NCBI RefSeq assembly: GCF_000243135.2
Contig: NC_019903.1
Coordinates: forward strand, 1,712,001 to 1,776,000
Reading direction: 5' to 3'
Source: Desulfitobacterium dichloroeliminans LMG P-21439
Lineage (GTDB): Bacteria; Bacillota; Desulfitobacteriia; Desulfitobacteriales; Desulfitobacteriaceae
DNA: 64,000 nucleotides
The notes beneath the pieces are model-generated. The model was not told the origin of the DNA, made no database searches, and saw nothing but the letters and a program-made list of their open reading frames with translations. A program made the translations under genes and the position numbers. Positions 27,675 to 35,944 of this stretch are shown one piece after another; within the stretch, counting starts at the first letter, position 1, and each line of letters begins with the position of its first letter.

Positions 27675-27758
27675 GGGTAGGTGGCCGAGTGGTTAAAGGC
27701 GGCAGACTGTAAATCTGTTCCGAAAGGTACGGTGGTTCGAATCCATCCCTGCCCACCA
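27675..27758 (+). tRNA. tRNA-Tyr (GTA)
   Basis: Acceptor GGGTAGG/CCTGCCC, anticodon loop CTGTAAA, long variable arm typical of bacterial tRNA-Tyr, encoded CCA. Confidence 0.95.
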
Positions 27759-27770
27759 CTAAAAAAACGT

Positions 27771-27845
<75 letters not shown>

Positions 27846-27884
27846 AAGGTTTTAAGTCAACGGAAGTTGATTTAATAGAAGCGT

Positions 27885-27959
27885 AGGGATGTCGCCAAGC
27901 GGTAAGGCACCAGACTTTGACTCTGGCATTCGTAGGTTCGAATCCTGCCATCCCTGCCA
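27885..27959 (+). tRNA. tRNA-Gln (TTG)
   Basis: Acceptor AGGGATG/CATCCCT, anticodon loop CTTTGAC, discriminator G, encoded CCA. Confidence 0.95.
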
Positions 27960-27963
27960 TTAT

Positions 27964-28039
27964 GAGCCATTAGCTCAGTCGGTAGAGCACCTGACTTTTA
28001 ATCAGGGTGTCCCGCGTTCGAGTCGCGGATGGCTCACCA
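27964..28039 (+). tRNA. tRNA-Lys (TTT)
   Basis: Acceptor GAGCCAT/ATGGCTC, anticodon loop CTTTTAA, encoded CCA. Confidence 0.97.
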
Positions 28040-28061
28040 TTTTCTAACAAGGCAATGAGAT

Positions 28062-28136
28062 GCGGGTGTAACTCAGTGGTAGAGTGTCACCTTGCCAAGG
28101 TGAAAGTCGCGAGTTCGAATCTCGTCACCCGCTCCA
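28062..28136 (+). tRNA. tRNA-Gly (GCC)
   Basis: Acceptor GCGGGTG/CACCCGC, anticodon loop TTGCCAA, encoded CCA. Confidence 0.97.
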
Positions 28137-28143
28137 AAACAAT

Positions 28144-28220
<77 letters not shown>

Positions 28221-28248
28221 TTTTAAATTGTATTAAACAATCCCTTAC

Positions 28249-28324
<76 letters not shown>

Positions 28325-28332
28325 TAAACAAT

Positions 28333-28417
28333 GCGGGAGTGGCGGAACTGGCAGACGCGCACGTTTGAGGGGCGTGTGGGTAACTCCATACGGGTTCAAG
28401 TCCCGTCTTCCGCACCA
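28333..28417 (+). tRNA. tRNA-Leu (GAG)
   Basis: Acceptor GCGGGAG with CTTCCGC (one G-U), anticodon loop TTGAGGG, long variable arm, encoded CCA. Confidence 0.94.
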
Positions 28418-28431
28418 TAAGTAAATATTGC

Positions 28432-28522
28432 GGAGAAGTACTCAAGTGGCTGAAGAGGACGGTTTGCTAAACCGTTAGAGTGGGTAACTGCTGCGAGGGT
28501 TCGAATCCCTCCTTCTCCGCCA
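28432..28522 (+). tRNA. tRNA-Ser (GCT)
   Basis: Acceptor GGAGAAG/CTTCTCC, anticodon GCT in TTGCTAA, long variable arm, encoded CCA. Last well-formed tRNA before a hairpin. Confidence 0.95.
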
Positions 28523-28540
28523 TCAATTTAGGTGAATATA

Positions 28541-28573
28541 GATGCCATGCGGTCAAACCCGCATGGCATCTGC
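28541..28573 (+). terminator. Hairpin after tRNA-Ser
   Basis: GATGCCATGCGG (28541-28552) and CCGCATGGCATC (28559-28570), perfect 12-bp arms, followed by TGCCTTTT. It would end the main tRNA transcript or aid its processing. Confidence 0.75.
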
Positions 28574-28646
28574 CTTTTCGGGGGTTTTTACCCTCGTTTT
28601 TTTGTCCCTCAGTTTCATAGATGACATCGAGCCATTTTGACATACT

Positions 28647-28662
28647 GGAGGGATTCGAACCC
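28647..28662 (-). other. Inverted tRNA T-arm fragment
   Basis: The minus strand reads GGGTTCGAATCCCTCC, identical to the T-arm of the tRNA-Ser gene at 28497-28512, but no acceptor or anticodon arm is attached. It looks like a relic of a recombination or an attachment-site fragment. Confidence 0.6.
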
Positions 28663-28682
28663 ACGTTTGGATACTGATATAT

Positions 28683-28758
28683 GGTCGTATAGCTCAGCTG
28701 GGAGAGCGCTTGAATGGCATTCAAGCGGTCAGCGGTTCGATCCCGCTTATCTCCACCA
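28683..28758 (+). tRNA. tRNA-Ala (GGC) with disrupted acceptor stem (possible pseudogene)
   Basis: From the D arm on it is a normal tRNA-Ala: AGCTCAGCTGGGAGAGC, anticodon GGC in ATGGCAT, T arm, acceptor 3' strand TATCTCC, A, CCA. But the 5' acceptor strand reads GGTCGTA, leaving positions 3-70 (T/T) and 4-69 (C/C) unpaired. The G3-U70 pair that AlaRS recognises is therefore lost. The 5' end seems to have been replaced at a junction near position 28690, next to the inverted T-arm fragment. It could be non-functional. Confidence 0.75.
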
Positions 28759-28767
28759 AAAGACGAT

Positions 28768-28800
28768 AAACCACAAGGCCAAATGACCTTGTGGTTTTTT
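28768..28800 (+). terminator. Terminator after tRNA-Ala
   Basis: AAACCACAAGG (28768-28778) and CCTTGTGGTTT (28787-28797), perfect 11-bp arms, then TTT. Confidence 0.9.
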
Positions 28801-29137
28801 CATATCCTACCATAGTGAGATCGGACACTTGATAAAACAGGAATTAAGAGTTAAAAAGTCCTGTGTAAAGACATGGTTCAATAGGGTAACTTATTGAATC
28901 GTATCTTTGCCGATATGCAAAAAGTGATAAGAGAAGCATTGTTGTCATGGCAATACTTCTCTGCATTTTACATAGATCTGTCGTCTTAATTTTGCTGCAA
29001 TGCATCAAGGTAATCAATAATGAACTGATCGAAATCCAATTCAAAACCGGAATTGTGATGCCAATATATTGTGAAATAGTGAACATGATGAAAATAAGAT
29101 TTGTATGTATTCTATTCTACTTTCGCTGAATTGAATA
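28801..29137. other. Gene-free stretch between tRNA cluster and defence island
   Basis: No convincing gene: the only frame (28947-29129) lacks a ribosome site. It is AT-rich and holds one hairpin, GAGAAG (28931-28936) with CTTCTC (28956-28961) plus an inner ATTG/CAAT pairing. It marks the change from core chromosome to accessory DNA. Confidence 0.6.
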
Positions 29138-29166
29138 TTGTAATCGCAGAATTATTACGATATAAT
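29138..29166 (+). promoter_or_regulatory. Promoter of the defence island with overlapping inverted repeat
   Basis: TTGTAA (29138-29143), 17-base spacer, perfect TATAAT (29161-29166). GTAAT (29140-29144) and ATTAC (29154-29158) form an inverted repeat across the spacer, a plausible operator for the XRE protein encoded next. Confidence 0.6.
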
Positions 29167-29201
29167 TATGGAAAGATAAGCCTGACAGCGAGGTGATTGT
29201 T

Positions 29202-29426
29202 TTGTCTGTGAGCTACAAAAAACTTTGGAAGCTCTTAATTGATCGCGAAATGAAAAAGAAAGACCTTTGTTCTAAAGCTGGCATAAGTCACGCGTCAATG
29301 GCCAAACTTGGAAAAAACGAAAATGTGACAACGGATGTACTTGTTCGGATCTGTACTGCTTTAAGCTGTGACATTAGTGATATTATGGAGATCGTAAACG
29401 ATTCAAATACGTCCGATAAAAAATAA
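29202..29426 (+). CDS. Small XRE-family regulator, first gene of the defence island
   Basis: 74 residues from TTG 29202, 6 bases after GAGGTG; the product then begins MSVSYKKLWKLLID, as related Firmicute regulators do. It is a Cro/CI helix-turn-helix (KKKDLCSKAGISHASMAKLGK) followed by the common tail LSCDISDIMEIV. As the first gene before a methylase and endonuclease it may act as a controller (C) protein timing the restriction system, or autoregulate through the inverted repeat in its promoter. The role is inference. Confidence 0.85.
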   Translation: MSVSYKKLWKLLIDREMKKKDLCSKAGISHASMAKLGKNENVTTDVLVRICTALSCDISDIMEIVNDSNTSDKK

Positions 29427-29452
29427 CCACAAAAGAAAGGGGGCTGTATACA

Positions 29453-31363
29453 GTGCTAAATTCATTACGCAACAAAGCTGAACAGCACCAATCGAGTGTC
29501 CCCGCACGTCCTTTACTTAAATGGGCGGGCGGCAAGACCCAAATGCTCAATGAAATCTTACCTAAAATACCGACTCCGTATGGTCGATATATAGAGCCGT
29601 TCATTGGTGGAGGAGCGCTCTTCTTTGCTCTTAATCCTTCTGATGGTATTATAGCAGATAGCAACCCCGAATTAATTAATATGTACAGGCAAGTAGCAGA
29701 GAATGTGGATGATGTTATTACATACCTTCAAACTTATAGTAACACAGAAGAGATGTTTTACGCTGTCAGATCACTGGACTGGCATGAACTTTCATTATCA
29801 GAAGCCGCAGCGAGGACAATCTATCTTAATAAAACATGCTTCAATGGTTTATACCGAGTAAATAAAAAGGGGCAGTTTAATGCGCCTTTTGGACGATATA
29901 AGAACCCAAAAATTTGTGATATTGAAGCTTTGTATGCAGCATCTGCTGTTTTGCAAAGAGCTACAATTGTGTGTGCTGATTATCTTCAGATTTTAAATGA
30001 TTATGCACAGCCGGGCGACTTTGTGTTTCTTGACCCGCCTTATCTTCCTGTGTCAGAGTACTCGGATTTCAAGCGATACACAAAGGAGCAATTCTATGAG
30101 GAAGATCACGTAGAACTTGCAAATGAGGTACAGCGGCTTCATGAGTTAGGCTGCTATGTAATTCTTACAAATTCCAACCACCCATTAGTGCATGAACTAT
30201 ATAGTACCTTTAATATTGATGTTGTGCAAACCAAGCGATATATCTCATGCAATGGTAACAGTCGTAAAGGTGAAGATGTCATCATTACAATTCCTCCGAA
30301 AAGGAGTATTTCTTTATCAATTGTACCTGCACCTTTACCTGCACAGGTTGATAAATATCCGTCTACTCGCTATATGGGATCTAAGAGTAAATTACTATTA
30401 CAGATATGGGATATTGCCTCCCAATTCAAATTTGATAGCGTTGTTGACCTATTTGCGGGATCTGGTATTGTTGGATACATGTTTAAAGCTCAAGGCAAAA
30501 CAGTTATTAGCAATGATTACATGGCAATGTCTGCAACTTATGCAAAAGCCATGATTGAGAACAATTCGGTTATCCTTCCACGGAATGAAGCGCAAAAACT
30601 TCTGATAGAATCACAAGCGTCTGATCATTTCGTTTACACTACTTTTGCCGGATTATATTTCTCTGATCATGATAACGAAGTTATTGACACGTTACGTGCA
30701 AATATAGCAGCTATCCGAGACCCCTATAAACGTGCAATTGCTATGTCTGCATTAATCCGTGCGTGTATTAAGAAGCGCGCTCGAGGCATTTTTACTTACA
30801 CTGGGGAACGCTATGACGATGGAAGAAAAGATCTTAAAAAATCGTTTGAAGAGCAGTTCATGGATGCAGTAACTGCTGTGAATAGTTCTGTTTTTAATAA
30901 TGGGAAAGTTAACAAAGCAAAAAACAGTGATGCCATGCAGTTGCGAATTGAAACGCCGGACATGGTATACATTGATCCCCCATATTATTCCCCATACTCT
31001 GATAATGAGTATGTACGCCGTTACCATTTTGTTGAGGGCCTCGCTCGAAATTGGGAAGGCGTTGAGATACAGCAACATACGCAAACAAAAAAGTTTAAGT
31101 CGTATCCTACACCCTTCTCCACGAGGAAAGGCGCTGCTGATGCCTTTGATCTACTGTTCAAAAAGTATGCAAGTAGTATAATCATCGTTTCCTATTCGTC
31201 AAACAGTTTGCCAACACTTGATGAGATGGTTTCCATTCTCTCAAAGCACAAGGAACACGTTGAAGTTATTCCGGTGGACTACCGGTACTCTTTCGGTAAT
31301 CAGGGTAACAAAGTAGGAAACAACAAAAACCAAGTCCAAGAATACCTTTTTGTGGGATATTAA
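29453..31363 (+). CDS. Two-domain D12-class DNA adenine methyltransferase
   Basis: 636 residues from GTG 29453, 9 bases after AAGGGGG. It is a fusion of two N6-adenine methylase domains. The first (residues ~20-285) has WAGGKTQ, EPFIGGGAL and catalytic DPPY in FLDPPYLP near residue 192. The second (~300-636) has RYMGSKSK, DLFAGSGIVG and DPPY in YIDPPYYS near 506. Two different adenine methylases are what a restriction system with an asymmetric site needs, one per strand, as in FokI. It protects the host from the AlwI-like enzyme encoded 12 bases downstream. Confidence 0.92.
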   Translation: MLNSLRNKAEQHQSSVPARPLLKWAGGKTQMLNEILPKIPTPYGRYIEPFIGGGALFFALNPSDGIIADSNPELINMYRQVAENVDDVITYLQTYSNTEEMFYAVRSLDWHELSLSEAAARTIYLNKTCFNGLYRVNKKGQFNAPFGRYKNPKICDIEALYAASAVLQRATIVCADYLQILNDYAQPGDFVFLDPPYLPVSEYSDFKRYTKEQFYEEDHVELANEVQRLHELGCYVILTNSNHPLVHELYSTFNIDVVQTKRYISCNGNSRKGEDVIITIPPKRSISLSIVPAPLPAQVDKYPSTRYMGSKSKLLLQIWDIASQFKFDSVVDLFAGSGIVGYMFKAQGKTVISNDYMAMSATYAKAMIENNSVILPRNEAQKLLIESQASDHFVYTTFAGLYFSDHDNEVIDTLRANIAAIRDPYKRAIAMSALIRACIKKRARGIFTYTGERYDDGRKDLKKSFEEQFMDAVTAVNSSVFNNGKVNKAKNSDAMQLRIETPDMVYIDPPYYSPYSDNEYVRRYHFVEGLARNWEGVEIQQHTQTKKFKSYPTPFSTRKGAADAFDLLFKKYASSIIIVSYSSNSLPTLDEMVSILSKHKEHVEVIPVDYRYSFGNQGNKVGNNKNQVQEYLFVGY

Positions 31364-31375
31364 GGAGGTGCAGAT

Positions 31376-33088
31376 ATGACACTTTGGTATATAGGTAACA
31401 CATCCGTCAGAAGTGCATTCCGCCTACGTGACGGTTTAGTTGCGCTTTCTACATCTTACCTACAAGGCAACATGCGTGGTCAAGATGGTGACCGCGCTTT
31501 TCGTCAATTGCTAGGGCAGCATGGCATTGTTTCGCTTGGAACAGATGAAACAAACAGCGTAGGACGGAAATGGCGATCAGCTCTTGGCAAGTTGGGATTT
31601 CTGTACCCGGAGATTCCGAGTTCTGCTACAATTCGTCAGGAAGACGTTGGTGCCATGGATACCATCACTCCCAATGGATGGCGACTGATACGCTCGGAAA
31701 CCGTGCCTGCCATGCAAGAGTGTTTTTTGCGTGCTCTAGCTGCTCAATATATAGAAATCCAAAATACCGATGGGCAATCTACATGGTTTTCACCGCTCCG
31801 GCACACATTGGCAGTTCTTCTCGAAGTGGAACGCCAAACTGGTGTGGCTGCTGTTAGCTTTATTGAGATGGCTCTTCATGTTCAGACTACCAGTAGCGCA
31901 GATAACATTGTGAACGTAGCTGAACGCATAATCGTGTTAAGAAATGAACGCAACGCCGCTGAATCGAAACGTCGTTTCGATTCGGCCAAATACGAAGAGG
32001 CGGGTATTGCTTTCGGTCTAAAAGCATCAACCTTCCGTGACTATGCTGACGCCAATTTCAGATACTTGAAAGCAACCGGTCTTGTCCAAAATAGAGGACG
32101 CGGTATTGCTTTAGTACCAGAAAAACGTCTGTTTTCAGAGTTGATGGCAAGAGATACATCTGCTCCGGCAACTGAACTTGATAGGTATACTACGCTGTGT
32201 AATGGCGCGGTGCTTCCTACAGACACACAGGATGCGGCGTTGGACGTTCTACACGATCTACTTGCACAGTTATCACAGATGGGTATTCCGTTTGTGCTTG
32301 GTGATCGGCCAGTTAATACGCCGGCTGACATCGCCATTATCCGGCACGAAGTTGAAGATATTATTTTTAAGCAAAAAGAAGAAATTTACGCAAGCGAGCA
32401 AGCTGGTCAATGGGAAGAAATTGCTACATACATTGATCTCATTGCTTCGCGTAGAGATCGTCGCCGTATTGATGAGGAAACCGAGATCATTATTCCTCGA
32501 AGCGAGACTCCAGCATATCTAGAGTGGACTTTATGGCGCGCATTCTTGGCTATTGACAGTTTGGAGAACAAGCCATATGAAGCAAGGCGTTTTAGGATTG
32601 ATCAGGACTTTTTACCGGTGGGTACCGCACCTGGCAATGGCCCAGACTTAATTATGGAGTTTCGTGATTTCGTTATTGTTATCGAAGTTACTTTGACCGA
32701 GAGCTCTAGACAGGAGGCTGCCGAAGGAGAACCCGTCCGTCGTCATGTGGCTGATCTTATGAACCAGTATGCCGAAGCTAATGGGAAGCCCGTGTATGGC
32801 TTGTTTATTGCCAACAATATAGATTCCAACACCGCAGAAACATTTAGAATTGGTGCGTGGTATTCACGAAGCGATGAGAGAATGCAACTGCATATTATCC
32901 CCATAACTATTTCTCAATTTAATATGTTTTTTAAGGCGTTGTTTACTACAAACAATGTAGCACCAGAAGCAGTTATTAATTTAATGAATGACTGTGAGCA
33001 ATACCGATCAGACTGTGAGGCTCCGGAATGGAAAGTTATGATCAGTCAGACTGTTGAACGGACAGTTAATGAAATGGTTGCACAATAA
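31376..33088 (+). CDS. AlwI-family type IIS restriction endonuclease
   Basis: 570 residues; AAGGAGGTG precedes the ATG. The N-terminus (WYIGNTSVRSAFRLRDGLVAL) and the nuclease core (GPDLIMEFRDFVIVIEVTLTESSRQ, then GEPVRRHV) match the AlwI/MlyI/PleI/BstNBI family, where PD...E-V-T stands for the PD-(D/E)xK motif at about residues 421-438. Family members recognise short asymmetric sequences such as GGATC or GAGTC and cut to one side; which site this one reads cannot be told. The gene is intact and follows its methylase directly. Confidence 0.88.
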   Translation: MTLWYIGNTSVRSAFRLRDGLVALSTSYLQGNMRGQDGDRAFRQLLGQHGIVSLGTDETNSVGRKWRSALGKLGFLYPEIPSSATIRQEDVGAMDTITPNGWRLIRSETVPAMQECFLRALAAQYIEIQNTDGQSTWFSPLRHTLAVLLEVERQTGVAAVSFIEMALHVQTTSSADNIVNVAERIIVLRNERNAAESKRRFDSAKYEEAGIAFGLKASTFRDYADANFRYLKATGLVQNRGRGIALVPEKRLFSELMARDTSAPATELDRYTTLCNGAVLPTDTQDAALDVLHDLLAQLSQMGIPFVLGDRPVNTPADIAIIRHEVEDIIFKQKEEIYASEQAGQWEEIATYIDLIASRRDRRRIDEETEIIIPRSETPAYLEWTLWRAFLAIDSLENKPYEARRFRIDQDFLPVGTAPGNGPDLIMEFRDFVIVIEVTLTESSRQEAAEGEPVRRHVADLMNQYAEANGKPVYGLFIANNIDSNTAETFRIGAWYSRSDERMQLHIIPITISQFNMFFKALFTTNNVAPEAVINLMNDCEQYRSDCEAPEWKVMISQTVERTVNEMVAQ

Positions 33089-33119
33089 CGATATTTAAAA
33101 TATCAGGGGAGGCCGCTGA

Positions 33120-33803
33120 ATGAATCGAGAATTAGAAGGTATATGGGAACATATGCGAGATCTTGGATTAGCCGCTTTGGCACATGCAAATCGGCATGCT
33201 GCGTACCATGATCCTGAAAATTCACGATGGTCAGAATTATCAATTTTACAAGCCGCACACGCAGCAGAAATAATTATCAAAGCAAGAATAGCACAGGAAC
33301 ACCCACTACTTATTTTCGAGGAATTTCCAAAGCTACCTAAAGATGAAGGTATTCCACTCACAATACAGAGTTTATTCGAAAAAGGAAAAACCGCTCAGTG
33401 GAGTGACTTGCCTACAAGACTTTGGGCTACAACAGGAATAAAAATTCCGAACCAAAGAAGTTTTGAAGATTTTGGTAAACTAAGAAATGGAATACAACAT
33501 TTTTCACCAATACCAGGTAATATAGATGCTTCAAAGACTACACTTAAGTTCGTTTTTGAAGTAATAGATCCCTTTATAAATGATTGTTGGGGTTTGTTTG
33601 CTATTGATTATGACGAAGACTATGATTCTTACGAGAATTTTCCAAATACATTAATCAGAATGGAAATACCATTTTTAGTTTCACCAGAAGCAGTAAAGTA
33701 TTATGAGTTTTGGAAAGATGATTTCGCAAATACAGATATAAAATATAAGAATGATTTACTTGCATATATAAATAGGCACTATAAACAAATACCAACACCG
33801 TAG
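33120..33803 (+). CDS. HEPN-like protein in the defence island
   Basis: 227 residues, preceded by GGGGAGG. Mostly helical, with an R-x4-H motif (RNGIQH, residues 122-127) of the kind that forms the RNase centre of HEPN proteins, and an upstream helix AAHAAEIIIKARIAQ. The base composition is more AT-rich than the flanking genes. It lies 31 bases after the endonuclease and 45 before the helicase, so it is in the same transcript. RNase activity is an inference from the motif; it could instead be a non-catalytic antitoxin-like partner. Confidence 0.65.
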   Translation: MNRELEGIWEHMRDLGLAALAHANRHAAYHDPENSRWSELSILQAAHAAEIIIKARIAQEHPLLIFEEFPKLPKDEGIPLTIQSLFEKGKTAQWSDLPTRLWATTGIKIPNQRSFEDFGKLRNGIQHFSPIPGNIDASKTTLKFVFEVIDPFINDCWGLFAIDYDEDYDSYENFPNTLIRMEIPFLVSPEAVKYYEFWKDDFANTDIKYKNDLLAYINRHYKQIPTP

Positions 33804-33848
33804 TGTGGATATAACAATGGTAAATAGAACATCCGAGGGGGATAAAGT

Positions 33849-35264
33849 ATGCATGGGATTACACCAAAGGGAAAACAGGAAGAGGTCATGGCTCTGCCCG
33901 CAAAAGGCCACATCGTTGTGCTTGGTACTGCCGGTAGCGGCAAGACTACCATTGCTTTGCTTCGCTCCCATCACCTTGCCAACATACCCGAAAACGGCAG
34001 GGTGTTACTCGTTACATTCAACGGCGCGTTAGTCGAATATATGCGTGGTATAAGTAAATCTCGGTCAGCAAAACTTGTTGTCGAGAACTATCATAAGTTT
34101 GCCAGGGGCTATTTGAACAGTAGAGGAAAGATGCCTCGTTGGAACGGAATTCTGAGCCCGGACGAAAAGGCTTATTACATAGAGCAAGCCGTAGAAGAAT
34201 TAAAAAAGGAGCATCCTGCCGAATCCACGTTAAGGCGCTCTAAGGAGTTCTTTATTGACGAGATAACCTTCATCGAGAAATTCGGGGTTGCCGATCTTGC
34301 CGCATACAATGAAGCAGAACGTATTGGTCGTGCAGCCGCTAATATTAAGCGAGAAAACCGCAAATGGATTTTCGCGGTATATAAGAAATACATAGAACTG
34401 CGCGAGGCAGCTGGTCGGAAATATGACTGGGATGATTTGGCTTTTTATGTCTACAACGAACTGCAGGATGACGAAAACGAACGCAGATATACCCACATCA
34501 TCGTGGACGAGGGGCAGGATTTCTCCCCAATGATGATTAAGTCGTTGGTAGACGCTGTGGCCGACGGCGGGTCGTTTACCTTCTTCGGGGATGTAGCGCA
34601 GCAGATTTACGGCAGCCGTCTATCTTGGCGTGACTCTGGAATTAACGCTGATAAGGTCTGGCGGTTCGATGTGAATTACCGCAACCCCGCCACCATTACG
34701 GCTTTTGCTAAAGACATAACCGAAAGCGAATACTGGCGGCAAGACGGCGATATGGTCGAAGCTACTGCCCAGATTGCCGAAGGACCTAAGCCCATACTCG
34801 TGAAATTCTCAAATAAGCCGCGAGAGATGGCTTGGGTAGTTGAGCGAGCTATATCCACAGGAAAAACCTCGTCTACGGTGATTGTTTGCAGGACCAGGGC
34901 TGACATTGATTCTTTTTTGCGAGTGTTGAAGAACAAAGGATGCGACGCAACGGAAATCGATAAAGACACTCCCGGATATGCCCATATAAAGACGGTTTAT
35001 CTTACGACCTTCCACGCCGCAAAAGGACTGGAGTTCGACAACGTGTTTGTCCCATTTTTGACGGACGATAAACTCCCAGACCCTGATACAGTTGCGAATG
35101 CCGTATCTGAAGAGGACGCATATATTGATGAGATAAAGCTGCTTTACGTTGCGACAACCCGCTCGAAATACGGGCTATACATGACATATAGCGGCACGTT
35201 GTCTCCGCTGTTCCCTGAGGATTCAGATAGCTGTGATTTTCACGATGAGGAGGAAGTGGAATGA
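33849..35264 (+). CDS. Superfamily I (UvrD/Rep-like) helicase, compact form
   Basis: 471 residues. Walker A GTAGSGKTT at residues 26-34, motif II HIIVDEGQD near 215-223, motif III GDVAQQIYG, motif IV-V region (NYRNPATI, TTFHAAKGLEFDNVFVPF) and motif VI ATTRSKYGLYM are all present. It is short for UvrD and lacks large accessory subdomains, like helicases found in phage-defence operons. Its stop overlaps the start of the DarT-like gene (ATGA), so the two are translated together. Likely to act on DNA ends or forks in concert with that toxin (inference). Confidence 0.88.
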   Translation: MHGITPKGKQEEVMALPAKGHIVVLGTAGSGKTTIALLRSHHLANIPENGRVLLVTFNGALVEYMRGISKSRSAKLVVENYHKFARGYLNSRGKMPRWNGILSPDEKAYYIEQAVEELKKEHPAESTLRRSKEFFIDEITFIEKFGVADLAAYNEAERIGRAAANIKRENRKWIFAVYKKYIELREAAGRKYDWDDLAFYVYNELQDDENERRYTHIIVDEGQDFSPMMIKSLVDAVADGGSFTFFGDVAQQIYGSRLSWRDSGINADKVWRFDVNYRNPATITAFAKDITESEYWRQDGDMVEATAQIAEGPKPILVKFSNKPREMAWVVERAISTGKTSSTVIVCRTRADIDSFLRVLKNKGCDATEIDKDTPGYAHIKTVYLTTFHAAKGLEFDNVFVPFLTDDKLPDPDTVANAVSEEDAYIDEIKLLYVATTRSKYGLYMTYSGTLSPLFPEDSDSCDFHDEEEVE

Positions 35265-35941
35265 GCGCATATGAAATTTTGACGGCTCGTGGTGTGACCC
35301 GCTTATGCCACTTTACGAAGTTCCAGAGCCTGACGCACATTATTCCTTCGGCGGATGGCATTCTGGCGAGCAGCTCGATACGCCAAGATACGAAAAACGT
35401 CACCGACACGGCTCGGTACGACGGCGAATTGGATTATGTGTGCTGCTCTGTTCAGTACCCAAACTCGTGGTTCTTGAAAAAGGCTATGCAGAACAACACC
35501 GATAAGATCTTCAAAGATTGGGTTGTTCTATATGTCGATTTGAGCATACTAAAATATAAAAGCGCGAAATTCTGCCCTTGCAATGCGAGCAAATCATATG
35601 GAACCCATATAGATGATAGGATGGAAAATATCGATTCAATCTTTGCAACTTCTATCCCTACGTTTGCATACCCGAGGTCTCCACAAATGCTCGCTTCCTG
35701 CCCGACAGACGGGCAAGCGGAAATCTTGATTAGGGACAGTATTCCACGAGAGTACATTATCGGCATGGCCGTTGGGAATGAGGAGGTTGCGAAGCGGATT
35801 TATGGGATGCTGAAAATGTACGGCATGGAACAAATACCGCTTTATATTGCTCCAGATGTAGTGATGCCAAATTGGAGCAGTATGATTAAGAATGGTCGTC
35901 GACCAATCGAGACCCAGTGCGGCTGGTCAGAGGAGGAGTAA
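35261..35941 (+). CDS. DarT-like DNA ADP-ribosyltransferase (toxin)
   Basis: 226 residues. The N-terminus (RLCHFTKFQSLTHIIPSADGILAS) matches the NAD-binding start of DarT/DUF4433 enzymes (typically yHiT..nl..Il..G), and DGQAEILI near residue 149-156 matches the catalytic glutamate segment (QAEfLv). DarT attaches ADP-ribose to thymidine or guanosine in single-stranded DNA, blocking replication, and serves in phage abortive infection. It overlaps the helicase stop and lies 3 bases before a glycohydrolase that could act as its antidote. Residues of the R-H-Y-E triad need alignment to confirm. Confidence 0.8.
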   Translation: MSAYEILTARGVTRLCHFTKFQSLTHIIPSADGILASSSIRQDTKNVTDTARYDGELDYVCCSVQYPNSWFLKKAMQNNTDKIFKDWVVLYVDLSILKYKSAKFCPCNASKSYGTHIDDRMENIDSIFATSIPTFAYPRSPQMLASCPTDGQAEILIRDSIPREYIIGMAVGNEEVAKRIYGMLKMYGMEQIPLYIAPDVVMPNWSSMIKNGRRPIETQCGWSEEE

Positions 35942-35944
35942 GTT

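Noticed and set aside
28947-29129. Open frame of 60 codons between the tRNAs and the defence island
   Set aside because: No ribosome binding site and a hydrophobic, composition-driven product; treated as non-coding.
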